Shown in pieces: positions 53,678 through 61,591 of a stretch of DNA of 64,000 nt. The translations under genes were made by a program, and so were the position numbers. The notes beneath the pieces are model-generated. The model was not told where the DNA came from. It searched no databases and worked only from the letters and a program-made list of their open reading frames with translations. This DNA comes from Acidobacteriota bacterium (GTDB taxonomy: Bacteria > Acidobacteriota > Holophagae > Holophagales > Holophagaceae). The stretch spans positions 372,001-436,000 of the forward strand of contig JACQZU010000014.1 in assembly GCA_016213735.1 (NCBI GenBank). The letters run 5' to 3'. The number at the start of each line of letters is the position of its first letter. The stretch's first letter is position 1.

Positions 53678-53800
53678 TCGGTCTCGGTGTCGGCATCGGC
53701 ATCGGTGTCGGTGTCGGTGTCGGCATCGGCATCGGGTGCCGAAACCGGAACTGACTCTGTTTCCGACTCCGAACCCGACTCCGAATCCGAGTCCGGGCCC
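53678..53800. repeat. Short-period direct repeats (six-base TCGGTG/TCGGCA units)
   Basis: About ten near-perfect hexamers (TCGGTG, TCGGCA) run from 53678 to ~53737, followed by a 12-base-period stretch (CCGACTCCGAAC variants) from 53764 to ~53800. Both strands remain open, but the encoded peptides (Ser-Val/Ser-Ala or Pro-Met) are simple low-complexity runs. I do not assign a gene here. It lies between the 53.0-53.6 kb gene and the RsbW-like gene. Confidence 0.8.
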
Positions 53801-53814
53801 GTGTCCGGCCGTCC

Positions 53815-54255
53815 TCAGGCGCCTTCGGGCTCCCTACCCTTCTTCACCTTCACCAGCACCAGGGTGGAGCCTTCGGCGTCCTTCTCCATCGCCACGGTGT
53901 CCATGACCTGCTTCATGAAGAAGACTCCCCGTCCGCAGGGCTTGAGGAGGTTCTCGGGCAGGTTGGGGTTGGGGATGGAGTCCAGGTCCACTCCCGGGCC
54001 CGTGTCGTGGATGCGAATCTCCAGGCGGTCCGCGGCGGGGTTGAAGGCCACCCAGACGGGCTTCTTCTTGTCCAGCTTGTTGCCGTGGCGCATGGCGTTG
54101 GCGATGCCTTCCTGGATCGCCAGCCAGACCCGCTCGCCGTCCTCCTGGGAGAAGCTCATGTGCTTGAGCAGCTCCGAGCCCACCACCTGGATCAGGTCGA
54201 TGAACCTGAGGTCGGTGTTGCAGGTGAGCGTGACGGGCAGCAGCTGCGCGGACAT
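53815..54255 (-). CDS. RsbW-like ATP-binding anti-sigma/serine kinase
   Basis: 146 residues, single HATPase_c_2 domain. N box AIQEGIANAMRHGN, G1 box HDTGPGVD, G2 box CGRGVFFMKQVMDT, and the final beta-strands STLVLVKVKK. Related in layout to the HATPase part of the receiver-ATPase gene at 18.2 kb. Proteins of this group phosphorylate STAS antagonists or act as RsbW-type switches; neither a STAS protein nor a sigma gene adjoins. Start at ATG 54255; a TTG at 54330 would add 25 residues. Confidence 0.85.
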   Translation of the reverse strand: MSAQLLPVTLTCNTDLRFIDLIQVVGSELLKHMSFSQEDGERVWLAIQEGIANAMRHGNKLDKKKPVWVAFNPAADRLEIRIHDTGPGVDLDSIPNPNLPENLLKPCGRGVFFMKQVMDTVAMEKDAEGSTLVLVKVKKGREPEGA

Positions 54256-54412
54256 GGTCAAATAGGCCCCCGGAAAGAACCGGATGGACCAAATTACTTG
54301 GAAAACGCCCCGGGGGGCCAGGGAATTCAAAGTGGACGCCCTGGTTCCCGCGGGCCGCCGGGGGTATGCTGAATTACCCGACTAGGTTGGTCAGGATTCC
54401 GGGAGCCCTCCG

Positions 54413-56131
54413 CTGAAAGTCGTCGTCGCCAAGACCGCCGGGTTCTGCTGGGGCGTGAAGCGCGCCATGGACGCGGTGCTGGAGGCCTCCGCCGCCCGGG
54501 ACGGCTCCCGGGTCCAGACCCTGGGTCCCCTCATCCACAATCCCCAGGCCCTGGAACTCATCGGGCAGCGGGGCGTCTCGGTGACCCAGGCCCCGTCCGA
54601 AGTCCAGGCGGGCACCGTGGTGATCCGGGCCCACGGCATCCCCATCCAGGACCTGCGCGGGCTCAAGCAGCGGCAGGAGGCGGGGGAACTGAAGGTGGTG
54701 AACGCCACCTGCCCCGAGGTGGCCAAGGTCCACAGCCGCATCAAGAAGTTCAGTCCCAAGGGCTACTTCACCATCATCCTGGGCAGCCACGGGCACGCCG
54801 AGAGCGAGGCCCACCGCAGCTTTGCGGAAAGCGGTTCCCGGATCGTGGCGAACATGGCGGAGGCGGAGGCCCTCACGGACGCGGAGCTGGCTCGGGCCCT
54901 GGTGGTGGCCCAGACCACCTTCACCGTCACCGAGTTCGGGGGGATCACGGACTACATCCGCTCCCGGGCCGGTGACCTCATCGTGGAGAACACCATCTGC
55001 GACGACACCTGGATGCGCCAGGACGAGGCCCATCGCATCGCCGCCTCGGTGGATCAGGTGATCATCGTGGGGGGGAAGAACAGCGCCAACACCCGCCACC
55101 TGGCGGAGCTGGCGGCCCACCACGGCAAGCCCTACCAGTACGTTGAGACCGCCGCGGAGCTGGAGCTGGGCGGCTTCCGGGGCCACGAGACCGTGGGGGT
55201 GCTGGCGGGGGCCTCCACGCCTACCTGGCTGGTGGACGAAGTGGTGGATGTGCTGGAGCAGCTGGGGGACGCCCCCGGGCGCTTCACGAGCTTCCTCAAG
55301 GGGGGCCTGGCGGCCCCGGGCCTCCTGGCCCTGGGTTCGGCGTTCATGACGCTGGGCGTCCACGCCTGGATGGGACTGCCCCGCACCCTGGCCTTCCCCC
55401 TCCTGACCGGGGGCTACGTGCTGGCCATGTACCTCCTCACGCCGTACGTGGATCCCCTGGGCCTGGGTTCCAAGGGCCCCGCCCGGGCCCGCTTCCTCCA
55501 GCGGAACCGGCGCGCCCTGCTGGGCGTGGGCATCCTCTCCCTGGCGGGCTCCCTGGGCATCGCCGCCAGCCTGGGCCTTCTGCCCCTGGCCGTGATGGCC
55601 GGCGCCTCCGTGCTGGGGGTGGCCTACACGGTGCGGCTGCCCTTCGCCGGAGGCTGGAGCCTCCGCGCCATCCCGGGGTCGAAGGACATCATGGTCAGCG
55701 CGGCCCTGGCGGTGGTGGCGGTGGGCATGCCCTTGCTGCATGGGGGCGGCTTGGCGCCCGGCCGGGCGGCGGCGGCCTTCTTCTTTGTGGCCGTGCTGGG
55801 CTTCGCCCGCACCGTGGTCTCCAACATCCGGGACATGCAGCACGACCAGATCCTGGGGCGTGAGACCCTGCCGATCCTGGTGGGACGGCGCAACGCCAAG
55901 CTCCTCACGGCGGTGCTCCTGACCCTGGCCTGTCTGCTGGCAGGGGGCCTCAGCCTGGCCCAGCTGGACCTCCCCCGGGCCCTCCTGGCCCTCCCTGTCC
56001 TGGGGCTGGCCGCGGCCTATCCGCTGGTCCACCTCTGGTATTTCCACGAGCGCTTCACGGTGGGCAAGGGGAGCTTCCGCCCCAGCCTGGACCTGGGTCT
56101 CTTCCTCCTCGCCCTGCTCGCGCTGCCCTGA
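54413..56131 (+). CDS. ispH: IspH fused to UbiA-like prenyltransferase domain
   Basis: 572 residues. Residues 1-~285 are 4-hydroxy-3-methylbut-2-enyl diphosphate reductase (last step of the MEP pathway): [4Fe-4S] ligands C12 (GFCWGVKRA), C100 (NATCPEV) and C196 (ENTICDDTW), with HAE in the acid/base position. Residues ~290-572 are a hydrophobic domain of about eight TM helices that looks like UbiA: RDMQHDQILGRETLP (472-486) matches the second Asp-rich motif. The first UbiA Asp-rich motif is not present in its usual form. The start is CTG at 54413 with GGGAG 7 nt before it; the frame upstream contains no ATG, GTG or TTG before a TAG at 54383, and the first downstream GTG (54455) would delete C12. 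Confidence 0.87.
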   Translation: MKVVVAKTAGFCWGVKRAMDAVLEASAARDGSRVQTLGPLIHNPQALELIGQRGVSVTQAPSEVQAGTVVIRAHGIPIQDLRGLKQRQEAGELKVVNATCPEVAKVHSRIKKFSPKGYFTIILGSHGHAESEAHRSFAESGSRIVANMAEAEALTDAELARALVVAQTTFTVTEFGGITDYIRSRAGDLIVENTICDDTWMRQDEAHRIAASVDQVIIVGGKNSANTRHLAELAAHHGKPYQYVETAAELELGGFRGHETVGVLAGASTPTWLVDEVVDVLEQLGDAPGRFTSFLKGGLAAPGLLALGSAFMTLGVHAWMGLPRTLAFPLLTGGYVLAMYLLTPYVDPLGLGSKGPARARFLQRNRRALLGVGILSLAGSLGIAASLGLLPLAVMAGASVLGVAYTVRLPFAGGWSLRAIPGSKDIMVSAALAVVAVGMPLLHGGGLAPGRAAAAFFFVAVLGFARTVVSNIRDMQHDQILGRETLPILVGRRNAKLLTAVLLTLACLLAGGLSLAQLDLPRALLALPVLGLAAAYPLVHLWYFHERFTVGKGSFRPSLDLGLFLLALLALP

Positions 56132-56188
56132 AGCCCGGAGGGATCCGGGAGGTCGGATCCCATTGTGGATGGAGGACCGAGGAATCGG

Positions 56189-56216
56189 TTGACACCGGCA
56201 GGCCCTGCCTTAGTCT
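56189..56216 (+). promoter_or_regulatory. Promoter of the hydrogenase operon
   Basis: TTGACA at 56189-56194 and TAGTCT at 56211-56216, spaced by 16 bp; the -35 is a consensus match. The following 60 nt, rich in A/T compared with surroundings (56221-56280), is a plausible 5' leader or regulator site; no FNR-like palindrome with intact halves was found. GGAGGGAGG precedes the ATG. Confidence 0.65.
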
Positions 56217-56284
56217 GGTTTCAATCACCACGTAACGGTCATTTAATAATACTAGGACTCAGTCTACACCACCGGAGGGAGGTC

Positions 56285-57391
56285 ATGGCCGAACCGAGGA
56301 GCACCATCTGGGAAACCATGCAGGAGCGGGGCCACAGCCGCCGCGACTTCCTGCAGTTCTGCGCCTACGCGGCCACGCTGGCGGGCATCGCCCCCGCGGC
56401 CCACGGCAAGGTGGCGGAGGCCTTCGAGAAGAAGGCGCGGCCGCCGGTGATCTGGCTCCACTTCCAGGAGTGCACCTGCTGCAGCGAGTCCTTCATCCGC
56501 GCCGAGCATCCCGTGGTGGCGGACGTGCTGATGGACGCCATCTCCCTGGACTACACCGAGACCCTGCAGGCGGCCTCGGGCCACGCGGCGGAGAAGTGCA
56601 AGGCCGACACCATGAAGGCCTACGCCGGGAAGTACATCCTCCTGGTGGAGGGCTCGGTGCCCACGGAGGCCGACGGCGTGTACTGCTGCATCGGCGGGCG
56701 GACGGCCCTGGACATCCTGAAGGAGGCCGCCGCCGGCGCCGCCGCGGTCATCGCCTGGGGCAACTGTGCCAGCTACGGCTGCGTGCAGAACGCCAAGCCC
56801 AACCCCACGGGAGCCACGCCCATCAGCAAGCTCATCGGCAAGCCCGTCATCAACGTGCCGGGCTGCCCCCCCATCGCCGACGTCATGGTCGGCGTGGTGA
56901 CGCACATCCTGGTCTTCGGCCGCCCGCCGGAGCTGGACGCCCAGGGGCGGCCCAAGGAATTCTACGGCCGCCGGGTCCACGACACCTGCTACCGCCGCCC
57001 CACCTACGACGCAGGCATGTTCGTGGAGACCTGGGACGACGACGCCGCCCGGAAGGGCTACTGCCTCTACCACATGGGCTGCCGCGGCCCGGTGACCTAC
57101 AACGCCTGCGCCGTCACCAAGTGGAACGAGCGCACCAGCTACCCCATCCAGTCCGGCCACGGATGCATCGGGTGCAGCGAGAACCAGTTCTGGGACAACG
57201 GCCCCTTCTACCAGCACCTGCCCTCCTTCCCGGGCTTCGGCATCGAGTCCACCGCGGACAAGATCGGCCTGGCGGCGGGGGCGGCCGCGGCGGTGGGGGT
57301 CGCGGCCCACGCCATCTCCACCAACATCCGGAAGCGGGGACTCATCCACGAGCACGTGGCCGAGTCCGTGACCGAGAACAAGTCCGAGTGA
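56285..57391 (+). CDS. hyaA: [NiFe] hydrogenase small subunit, O2-tolerant type
   Basis: 368 residues. Tat signal SRRDFLQFC (18-26) and a C-terminal TM helix (~335-352) predict a periplasmic, membrane-bound enzyme. Proximal cluster cysteines: C63, C65, C66, C161, C166, C194. The two extra ones (C65 in CTCC and C166 in CASYGC) are the supernumerary ligands of the [4Fe-3S] cluster known from O2-tolerant hydrogenases (E. coli Hyd-1 C19 and C120), with matching spacing (98 residues). Distal and medial cluster ligands follow (HDTCYRRP, GYCLYHMGCRGP, GCIGCSE). Start ATG 56285, with a strong ribosome-binding site. First gene of a hydrogenase operon. Confidence 0.96.
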   Translation: MAEPRSTIWETMQERGHSRRDFLQFCAYAATLAGIAPAAHGKVAEAFEKKARPPVIWLHFQECTCCSESFIRAEHPVVADVLMDAISLDYTETLQAASGHAAEKCKADTMKAYAGKYILLVEGSVPTEADGVYCCIGGRTALDILKEAAAGAAAVIAWGNCASYGCVQNAKPNPTGATPISKLIGKPVINVPGCPPIADVMVGVVTHILVFGRPPELDAQGRPKEFYGRRVHDTCYRRPTYDAGMFVETWDDDAARKGYCLYHMGCRGPVTYNACAVTKWNERTSYPIQSGHGCIGCSENQFWDNGPFYQHLPSFPGFGIESTADKIGLAAGAAAAVGVAAHAISTNIRKRGLIHEHVAESVTENKSE

Positions 57392-57409
57392 CGAGGAAAG
57401 GACCGACCG

Positions 57410-59128
57410 ATGAGCAACCGAATCGTCATTGATCCCGTCACGCGCATCGAGGGCCACCTCCGCATCGAGGCGGTGATCGAGAACGGCGTCGTGAAGGACG
57501 CCTTCAGCGCCGGCACCATGGTGCGGGGCATCGAGAAGATCCTGAAGGGCCGGGACCCCCGGGACGCGTGGGCCTTCACCGAGCGGGTCTGCGGCGTGTG
57601 CACCACGGTGCACGCCCTGGCCTCCGTCCGGGCCGTCGAGGATGCCCTGGGCATCCAGGTTCCGAAGAACGCCGAGCTGGTTCGCAACCTCATGTTCGCG
57701 GCCCAGTACGTGCAGGACCACGTGGTGCACTTCTACCACCTCCACGCCCTGGACTGGGTGGACGTGGTGAGCATGCTGAAGGCCAACCCCGTGGAGGCGG
57801 CCAAGATCGCGCAGTCCATCTCGCCCTGGCGGAACAACACCGCCGGCCACTTCGCCGCGGTGCAGAACCGCGTGAAGAAATTCGTGGAGAGCGGCCAGCT
57901 GGGCATCTTCGCCAACGGCTACTGGGGCCACAAGGCCTACAAGCTGCCCCCCGAGGTCAACCTCCTGGCCGTCTCCCACTACCTGGACGCCCTGGAGTGG
58001 CAGAAGGACCTGGTGAAGATCCACGCCATCTTCGGCGGCAAGAACCCCCACCCCAACTACCTGGTGGGCGGGGTGCCCTGCTCCTTCAACCTGGAGGAGG
58101 TGAACGCCATCAACACCGAGCGCCTGAACCACGTCGGCAGCCTCATCAAGCAGGCCATCGAGTTCGTGGAGCAGGTCTACGTTCCGGACCTTCTGGCCGT
58201 GGCGGGCTTCTACAAGGACTGGGCGGCCATCGGCGGCGGCCTGGAGAACTACCTCGCCTACGGGGACCTGCCCACCAACGGCTACGGGGACCCCTCCAAG
58301 TTCATGCTGCCCCGTGGGGCCATCCTGGGCCGGAACCTCAACGAGATCCACGAGGTGAACGGAAAGAATGTCGAGGAGATCAAGGAGTACATCTCCCACT
58401 CCTGGTATTCCTACGCGGGGGGCGACGCCAACGGACTGCACCCCTGGAAGGGCGAGACCGAATTCAACTTCACCGGCCCCAAGCCGCCCTACACCCAGCT
58501 CAACGTCGAAGGCAAATACAGCTGGCTGAAGACGCCGCGCTGGAAGGACCACCCCATGGAGGTGGGCCCGCTCAGCCGCATGCTCGTGGCCTACGCCAAG
58601 GGCGTGACCGACGTGAAGGAAGTCGTGGGCGCCGTCCTCAAGAAGCTGGACGTGCCCATCACCGTGCTCTTCTCCACCCTGGGGCGCACCGCGGCCCGGG
58701 GGGTCGAGACCCAGGTGGTCGCGCACTGGATGAAGGGGATCTACGACGACCTGATCACCAACATCAAGAACAACGAACTGCGCACCCACACCCGGTACCG
58801 CTGGGACCCCGCCACCTGGCCCGCGGAGGCCCAGGGGGTGGGCATGACCGAGGCGCCCCGCGGCGCCCTGGCCCACTGGATCAAGATCAAGGACCAGAAG
58901 ATCGACAACTACCAGCTGGTGGTCCCGAGCACCTGGAACGCATCCCCCCGGGACGGCAAGGGCCAGCGTTCGGCCTACGAGGCCTCCCTCATCGGCACCC
59001 CGGTGGCCAACCCCGAGCAGCCGGTGGAGATCCTTCGGACCATCCACTCCTTCGACCCCTGCATCGCCTGCGCGGTCCACGTCTACGACCCGGAGGGCAA
59101 GCAGGTCCACCAGGTTTCCTTCTACTGA
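57410..59128 (+). CDS. hyaB: [NiFe] hydrogenase large subunit
   Basis: 572 residues. The four Ni-Fe site cysteines are in L1, RVCGVCTTVHALASVRAVE (C61, C64), and L2, DPCIACAVH (C551, C554). The 15-residue tail VYDPEGKQVHQVSFY after H557 is the C-terminal extension removed during maturation by the HyaD/HybD protease. Typical MSNRIVIDPVTRIEGHLRIE start. Follows hyaA by 18 nt. No signal peptide, as expected: it is co-translocated with the Tat-bearing small subunit. Confidence 0.97.
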   Translation: MSNRIVIDPVTRIEGHLRIEAVIENGVVKDAFSAGTMVRGIEKILKGRDPRDAWAFTERVCGVCTTVHALASVRAVEDALGIQVPKNAELVRNLMFAAQYVQDHVVHFYHLHALDWVDVVSMLKANPVEAAKIAQSISPWRNNTAGHFAAVQNRVKKFVESGQLGIFANGYWGHKAYKLPPEVNLLAVSHYLDALEWQKDLVKIHAIFGGKNPHPNYLVGGVPCSFNLEEVNAINTERLNHVGSLIKQAIEFVEQVYVPDLLAVAGFYKDWAAIGGGLENYLAYGDLPTNGYGDPSKFMLPRGAILGRNLNEIHEVNGKNVEEIKEYISHSWYSYAGGDANGLHPWKGETEFNFTGPKPPYTQLNVEGKYSWLKTPRWKDHPMEVGPLSRMLVAYAKGVTDVKEVVGAVLKKLDVPITVLFSTLGRTAARGVETQVVAHWMKGIYDDLITNIKNNELRTHTRYRWDPATWPAEAQGVGMTEAPRGALAHWIKIKDQKIDNYQLVVPSTWNASPRDGKGQRSAYEASLIGTPVANPEQPVEILRTIHSFDPCIACAVHVYDPEGKQVHQVSFY

Positions 59129-59141
59129 CCCGGAGGCCGCC

Positions 59142-59831
59142 ATGGACGCCATCAAGGCACCGAGCTACCGGCGGATCTACGTCTGGGAGCTGCCTGTCCG
59201 GGCCTTCCACTGGATCAACGGGATCTGCATCCTCCTCCTCGGCGTCACGGGCTACCTCATCGGCCGGCCCTTCGCCGTGATTTCGGAGCAGGAGGCCTCC
59301 TTCCAGTATTGGTTCGGCACCGTGCGCTTCCTCCACTTCGCCGCCGGCTACCTCTTCCTGATCAACATGCTGGCCCGCATCTACTGGGGCTTCGTCGGCA
59401 ACCGCTACGCCAACTGGAAGCAGTTCATCCCCACCCGGAGGAAGTGGTTCACCGAGGTGGCGGACGTGCTGCGGGTGGACGTCCTCCAGACCCGGGTCCA
59501 GGGGAAGATCCACATCGGCCACAACCGACTCGCGGGCTTCATCTACTTCCTCAGCTTCTGGGTCTACGGCTTCCAGGCCCTCACCGGCTTCGCCCTGTAC
59601 GCGGCCATGAGCCCTTCCTGGATCGGGAGGGCCGCCGCCGCGGTCATCCCCGGGACCTGGAACGACATGGGCGTCCGCCAGTGGCACCACGCGGGGCTCT
59701 GGTTCTTCGTGCTGTTCACGATCATCCACGTGTACCTGGTCTTCTACCACGACTACGTCGAGGGCCGCGGGACCACCTCCTCCATGGTGGGCGGCTGGAA
59801 ATTCGAGCGGGAAGACTACTTCAAGTCCTGA
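59142..59831 (+). CDS. hyaC: Hydrogenase b-type cytochrome subunit
   Basis: 229 residues with four TM helices (~22-42, ~62-85, ~126-155, ~185-205). Conserved histidine ligands for two hemes sit in RAFHWING, RFLHFAAGY and HHAGLWFFVLFTIIHVYLVF. Transfers electrons from the hydrogenase dimer to quinone and anchors it in the inner membrane. Follows hyaB by 13 nt. Completes the H2:quinone uptake module. Confidence 0.95.
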   Translation: MDAIKAPSYRRIYVWELPVRAFHWINGICILLLGVTGYLIGRPFAVISEQEASFQYWFGTVRFLHFAAGYLFLINMLARIYWGFVGNRYANWKQFIPTRRKWFTEVADVLRVDVLQTRVQGKIHIGHNRLAGFIYFLSFWVYGFQALTGFALYAAMSPSWIGRAAAAVIPGTWNDMGVRQWHHAGLWFFVLFTIIHVYLVFYHDYVEGRGTTSSMVGGWKFEREDYFKS

Positions 59832-59898
59832 ACCCCGCCGGAGCGGGAAGTCCGGGTCCAACCGGGACCCTGGGCTTCCTGCGCCGGGCCGTGATGGA

Positions 59899-60369
59899 AT
59901 GGAAACCATGCAGGAACCGCGCGGCACCCTCGTCCTTGGCCTGGGCAACACCCTGATGGGGGACGAGGGGGTGGGGGTCCGGGTCGTGGAACTCCTCCTG
60001 GAAGGCCCCCCGCCGCCGCCCGGCGTCACCTGCCTGGACGGAGGAACGGGCAGCCTGGTTCTCCTGGAGCCCATGCAGGGGGCCCGGCGCCTTCTTCTGG
60101 TGGACGCGTCCGCGGACGGCCATCCCCCCGGAACGGTGCGCCGGATCATCCCCCGCTTCGCTTCGGACTTCCCCCCGAGCCTGAGCGCCCACGACATCGG
60201 TCTGCGGGACCTGCTGGACAGCTTCTACCTCCTGGGGGAGAGCCCGGAGGTGGTGCTCTACGCCATTTCCATCCCCTGGCCCCAGGAACTGGGCACGGGC
60301 ATCGCCCCGGAGGTGGAGGCGGGGGCCGCGCAGGCGGCGGCCATGATCCGGGAGGAGTGGGCCTCCTGA
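59899..60369 (+). CDS. hyaD: Hydrogenase maturation endopeptidase
   Basis: 156 residues (or 153 from the in-frame ATG 9 nt downstream). Cleaves the large-subunit C-terminal extension once Ni is inserted. LVLGLGNTLMGDEGVGVRVVELL with the Ni-binding Glu and Asp of the family, VDASADG, and SAHDIGLRDLL carrying the conserved His. 67 nt after hyaC. No hypABCDEF or other accessory gene follows, so the remaining maturation machinery is elsewhere. Confidence 0.93.
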   Translation: METMQEPRGTLVLGLGNTLMGDEGVGVRVVELLLEGPPPPPGVTCLDGGTGSLVLLEPMQGARRLLLVDASADGHPPGTVRRIIPRFASDFPPSLSAHDIGLRDLLDSFYLLGESPEVVLYAISIPWPQELGTGIAPEVEAGAAQAAAMIREEWAS

Positions 60370-60419
60370 GGCGTCCTCCCGGGCGGGGGTTACAATGGGG
60401 CCACTTCCAAGGAGCCTCC

Positions 60420-60719
60420 ATGCGCAACCGCACCCTCATCGTGGCCCTGGCCGCCCTCCTGGCCGGCGGCATCCTCGGCTTTGCCGGCGCCGCCAAGGCC
60501 TACGAGAAGACCGGCACCGTCAAGAGCGTCGAAGGCGACAGCTTCGAACTGGACTTCGGCAAGGAGGTCTGGCGCTTCTACACCGACGGCGCCACCGCCG
60601 GGAAGGACGCCCTCAAGGCGGGCCAGAAGGTGACCGTGAGCTACAAGCAGGTGGCCACCAAGATCGAGGCCAAGGGCGAGGCCAAGAAGGCCGACGCGAA
60701 GCCCGCGAAGAAGAAGTGA
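60420..60719 (+). CDS. Small secreted protein, OB-like
   Basis: 99 residues. Signal peptide ~1-28 (MRNRTLIVALAALLAGGILGFA...AKA). A beta-rich domain (~29-80: KTGTVKSVEGDSFELDFGK, then KAGQKVTVSYKQVATKIEAKG) may be OB-like; a Lys/Ala tail ends the protein. AAGGAG precedes the ATG and TACAAT (60391-60396) is a possible -10. The next gene overlaps it by 4 nt (GTGA). Unknown family. Confidence 0.65.
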   Translation: MRNRTLIVALAALLAGGILGFAGAAKAYEKTGTVKSVEGDSFELDFGKEVWRFYTDGATAGKDALKAGQKVTVSYKQVATKIEAKGEAKKADAKPAKKK

Positions 60720-61591
60720 CCGGCAAGGCCGGCGCCCGGCGGTCCGAGCCCCAGGGGCCCGACCGCTGGGTGCTGATCACGGGCTGCGGCAGCGGCATCG
60801 GCCGGGCCCTGGTCCAGCCCTGCAGGGACGCGGGCTGGGGGGTGGTGGCCACCGCGCGGCAGTTGGCGGACCTGGAAACCCTGCCCAACGGCAACGACCT
60901 CTACCGGAAGGCCCTGGACCTCACCCGGCCCGCCACCCTGGCGGACACCGTGGCGGGGTGCTCGGACCTGCGCCTGGTGGCGGTGATCAACAACGCGGGA
61001 TACGGCCAGGTAGGCCCCCTGGAACTGCTCCGCCCGGAGGAACTGCGGGCCCAGTTCGAGACCAACGTGGTGGGCCTCCAGTCGGTCACCAATGCTTTCC
61101 TGCCCCTGATCCGGAAGAACGCCCGGAAGGGCGAAGGCCGCATCCTCCAGGTGGCCTCCATGCTGGGGCGCCTGTCCATCCCCCTGGCGGGTCCCTACAA
61201 CGCCAGCAAGCACGCCGTGGTGGCCCTGGCCGAGACCCTGCGACTGGAGGTGGGGCGGGAGGTGCACATCGTCCTGGTGGAGCCTGGAGCCGTCAAGACC
61301 CGGTTCCGGGAAAACCTCTCACGTCACTGGGGAGACCTTCCCGAGCGCGTGAAGGGAACGCGCTACGAACGCACGCTGAAGGGCTACATGGAGCGCCGGG
61401 AGGAACTGGGAGAGGCGCACGGCCTGGACCCCGAGGCCTGCGCCGCCCGGATCGTGCAGGCCCTGAACGCCCGCCGCCCGCCCCGCCGCGTGGTCATCGG
61501 CCGGGACGCCTTCTGGGCGGGAAAACTCAAGGCCCTCCTGCCCGCCTGGGCCTGGGAGTGGATGCTGCGCAGGACCTACCGGATCCGGTGA
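60716..61591 (+). CDS. SDR family oxidoreductase
   Basis: 291 residues from a GTG overlapping the previous stop. Classical SDR: TGCGSGIGRAL (GxxxGxG), NNAGYG, catalytic Ser/Tyr/Lys in QVASMLGRLSIPLAGPYNASKHA, and PGAVKTRF after the active site. A short Lys/Arg-rich N-terminal extension precedes the fold. The C-terminal part (ALNARRPPRRVVIGRDAF) is typical of larger SDRs acting on lipids or steroids. Substrate unknown. Confidence 0.88.
   Translation: MTGKAGARRSEPQGPDRWVLITGCGSGIGRALVQPCRDAGWGVVATARQLADLETLPNGNDLYRKALDLTRPATLADTVAGCSDLRLVAVINNAGYGQVGPLELLRPEELRAQFETNVVGLQSVTNAFLPLIRKNARKGEGRILQVASMLGRLSIPLAGPYNASKHAVVALAETLRLEVGREVHIVLVEPGAVKTRFRENLSRHWGDLPERVKGTRYERTLKGYMERREELGEAHGLDPEACAARIVQALNARRPPRRVVIGRDAFWAGKLKALLPAWAWEWMLRRTYRIR

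Noticed and set aside
53570-54265. Ser/Val/Ala-rich + frame across the hexamer repeats
   Set aside because: Runs opposite the clear RsbW-like gene and encodes only low-complexity sequence.
56264-59155. 963-codon minus frame opposite the hydrogenase genes
   Set aside because: Both hydrogenase subunits are unambiguous on the + strand.
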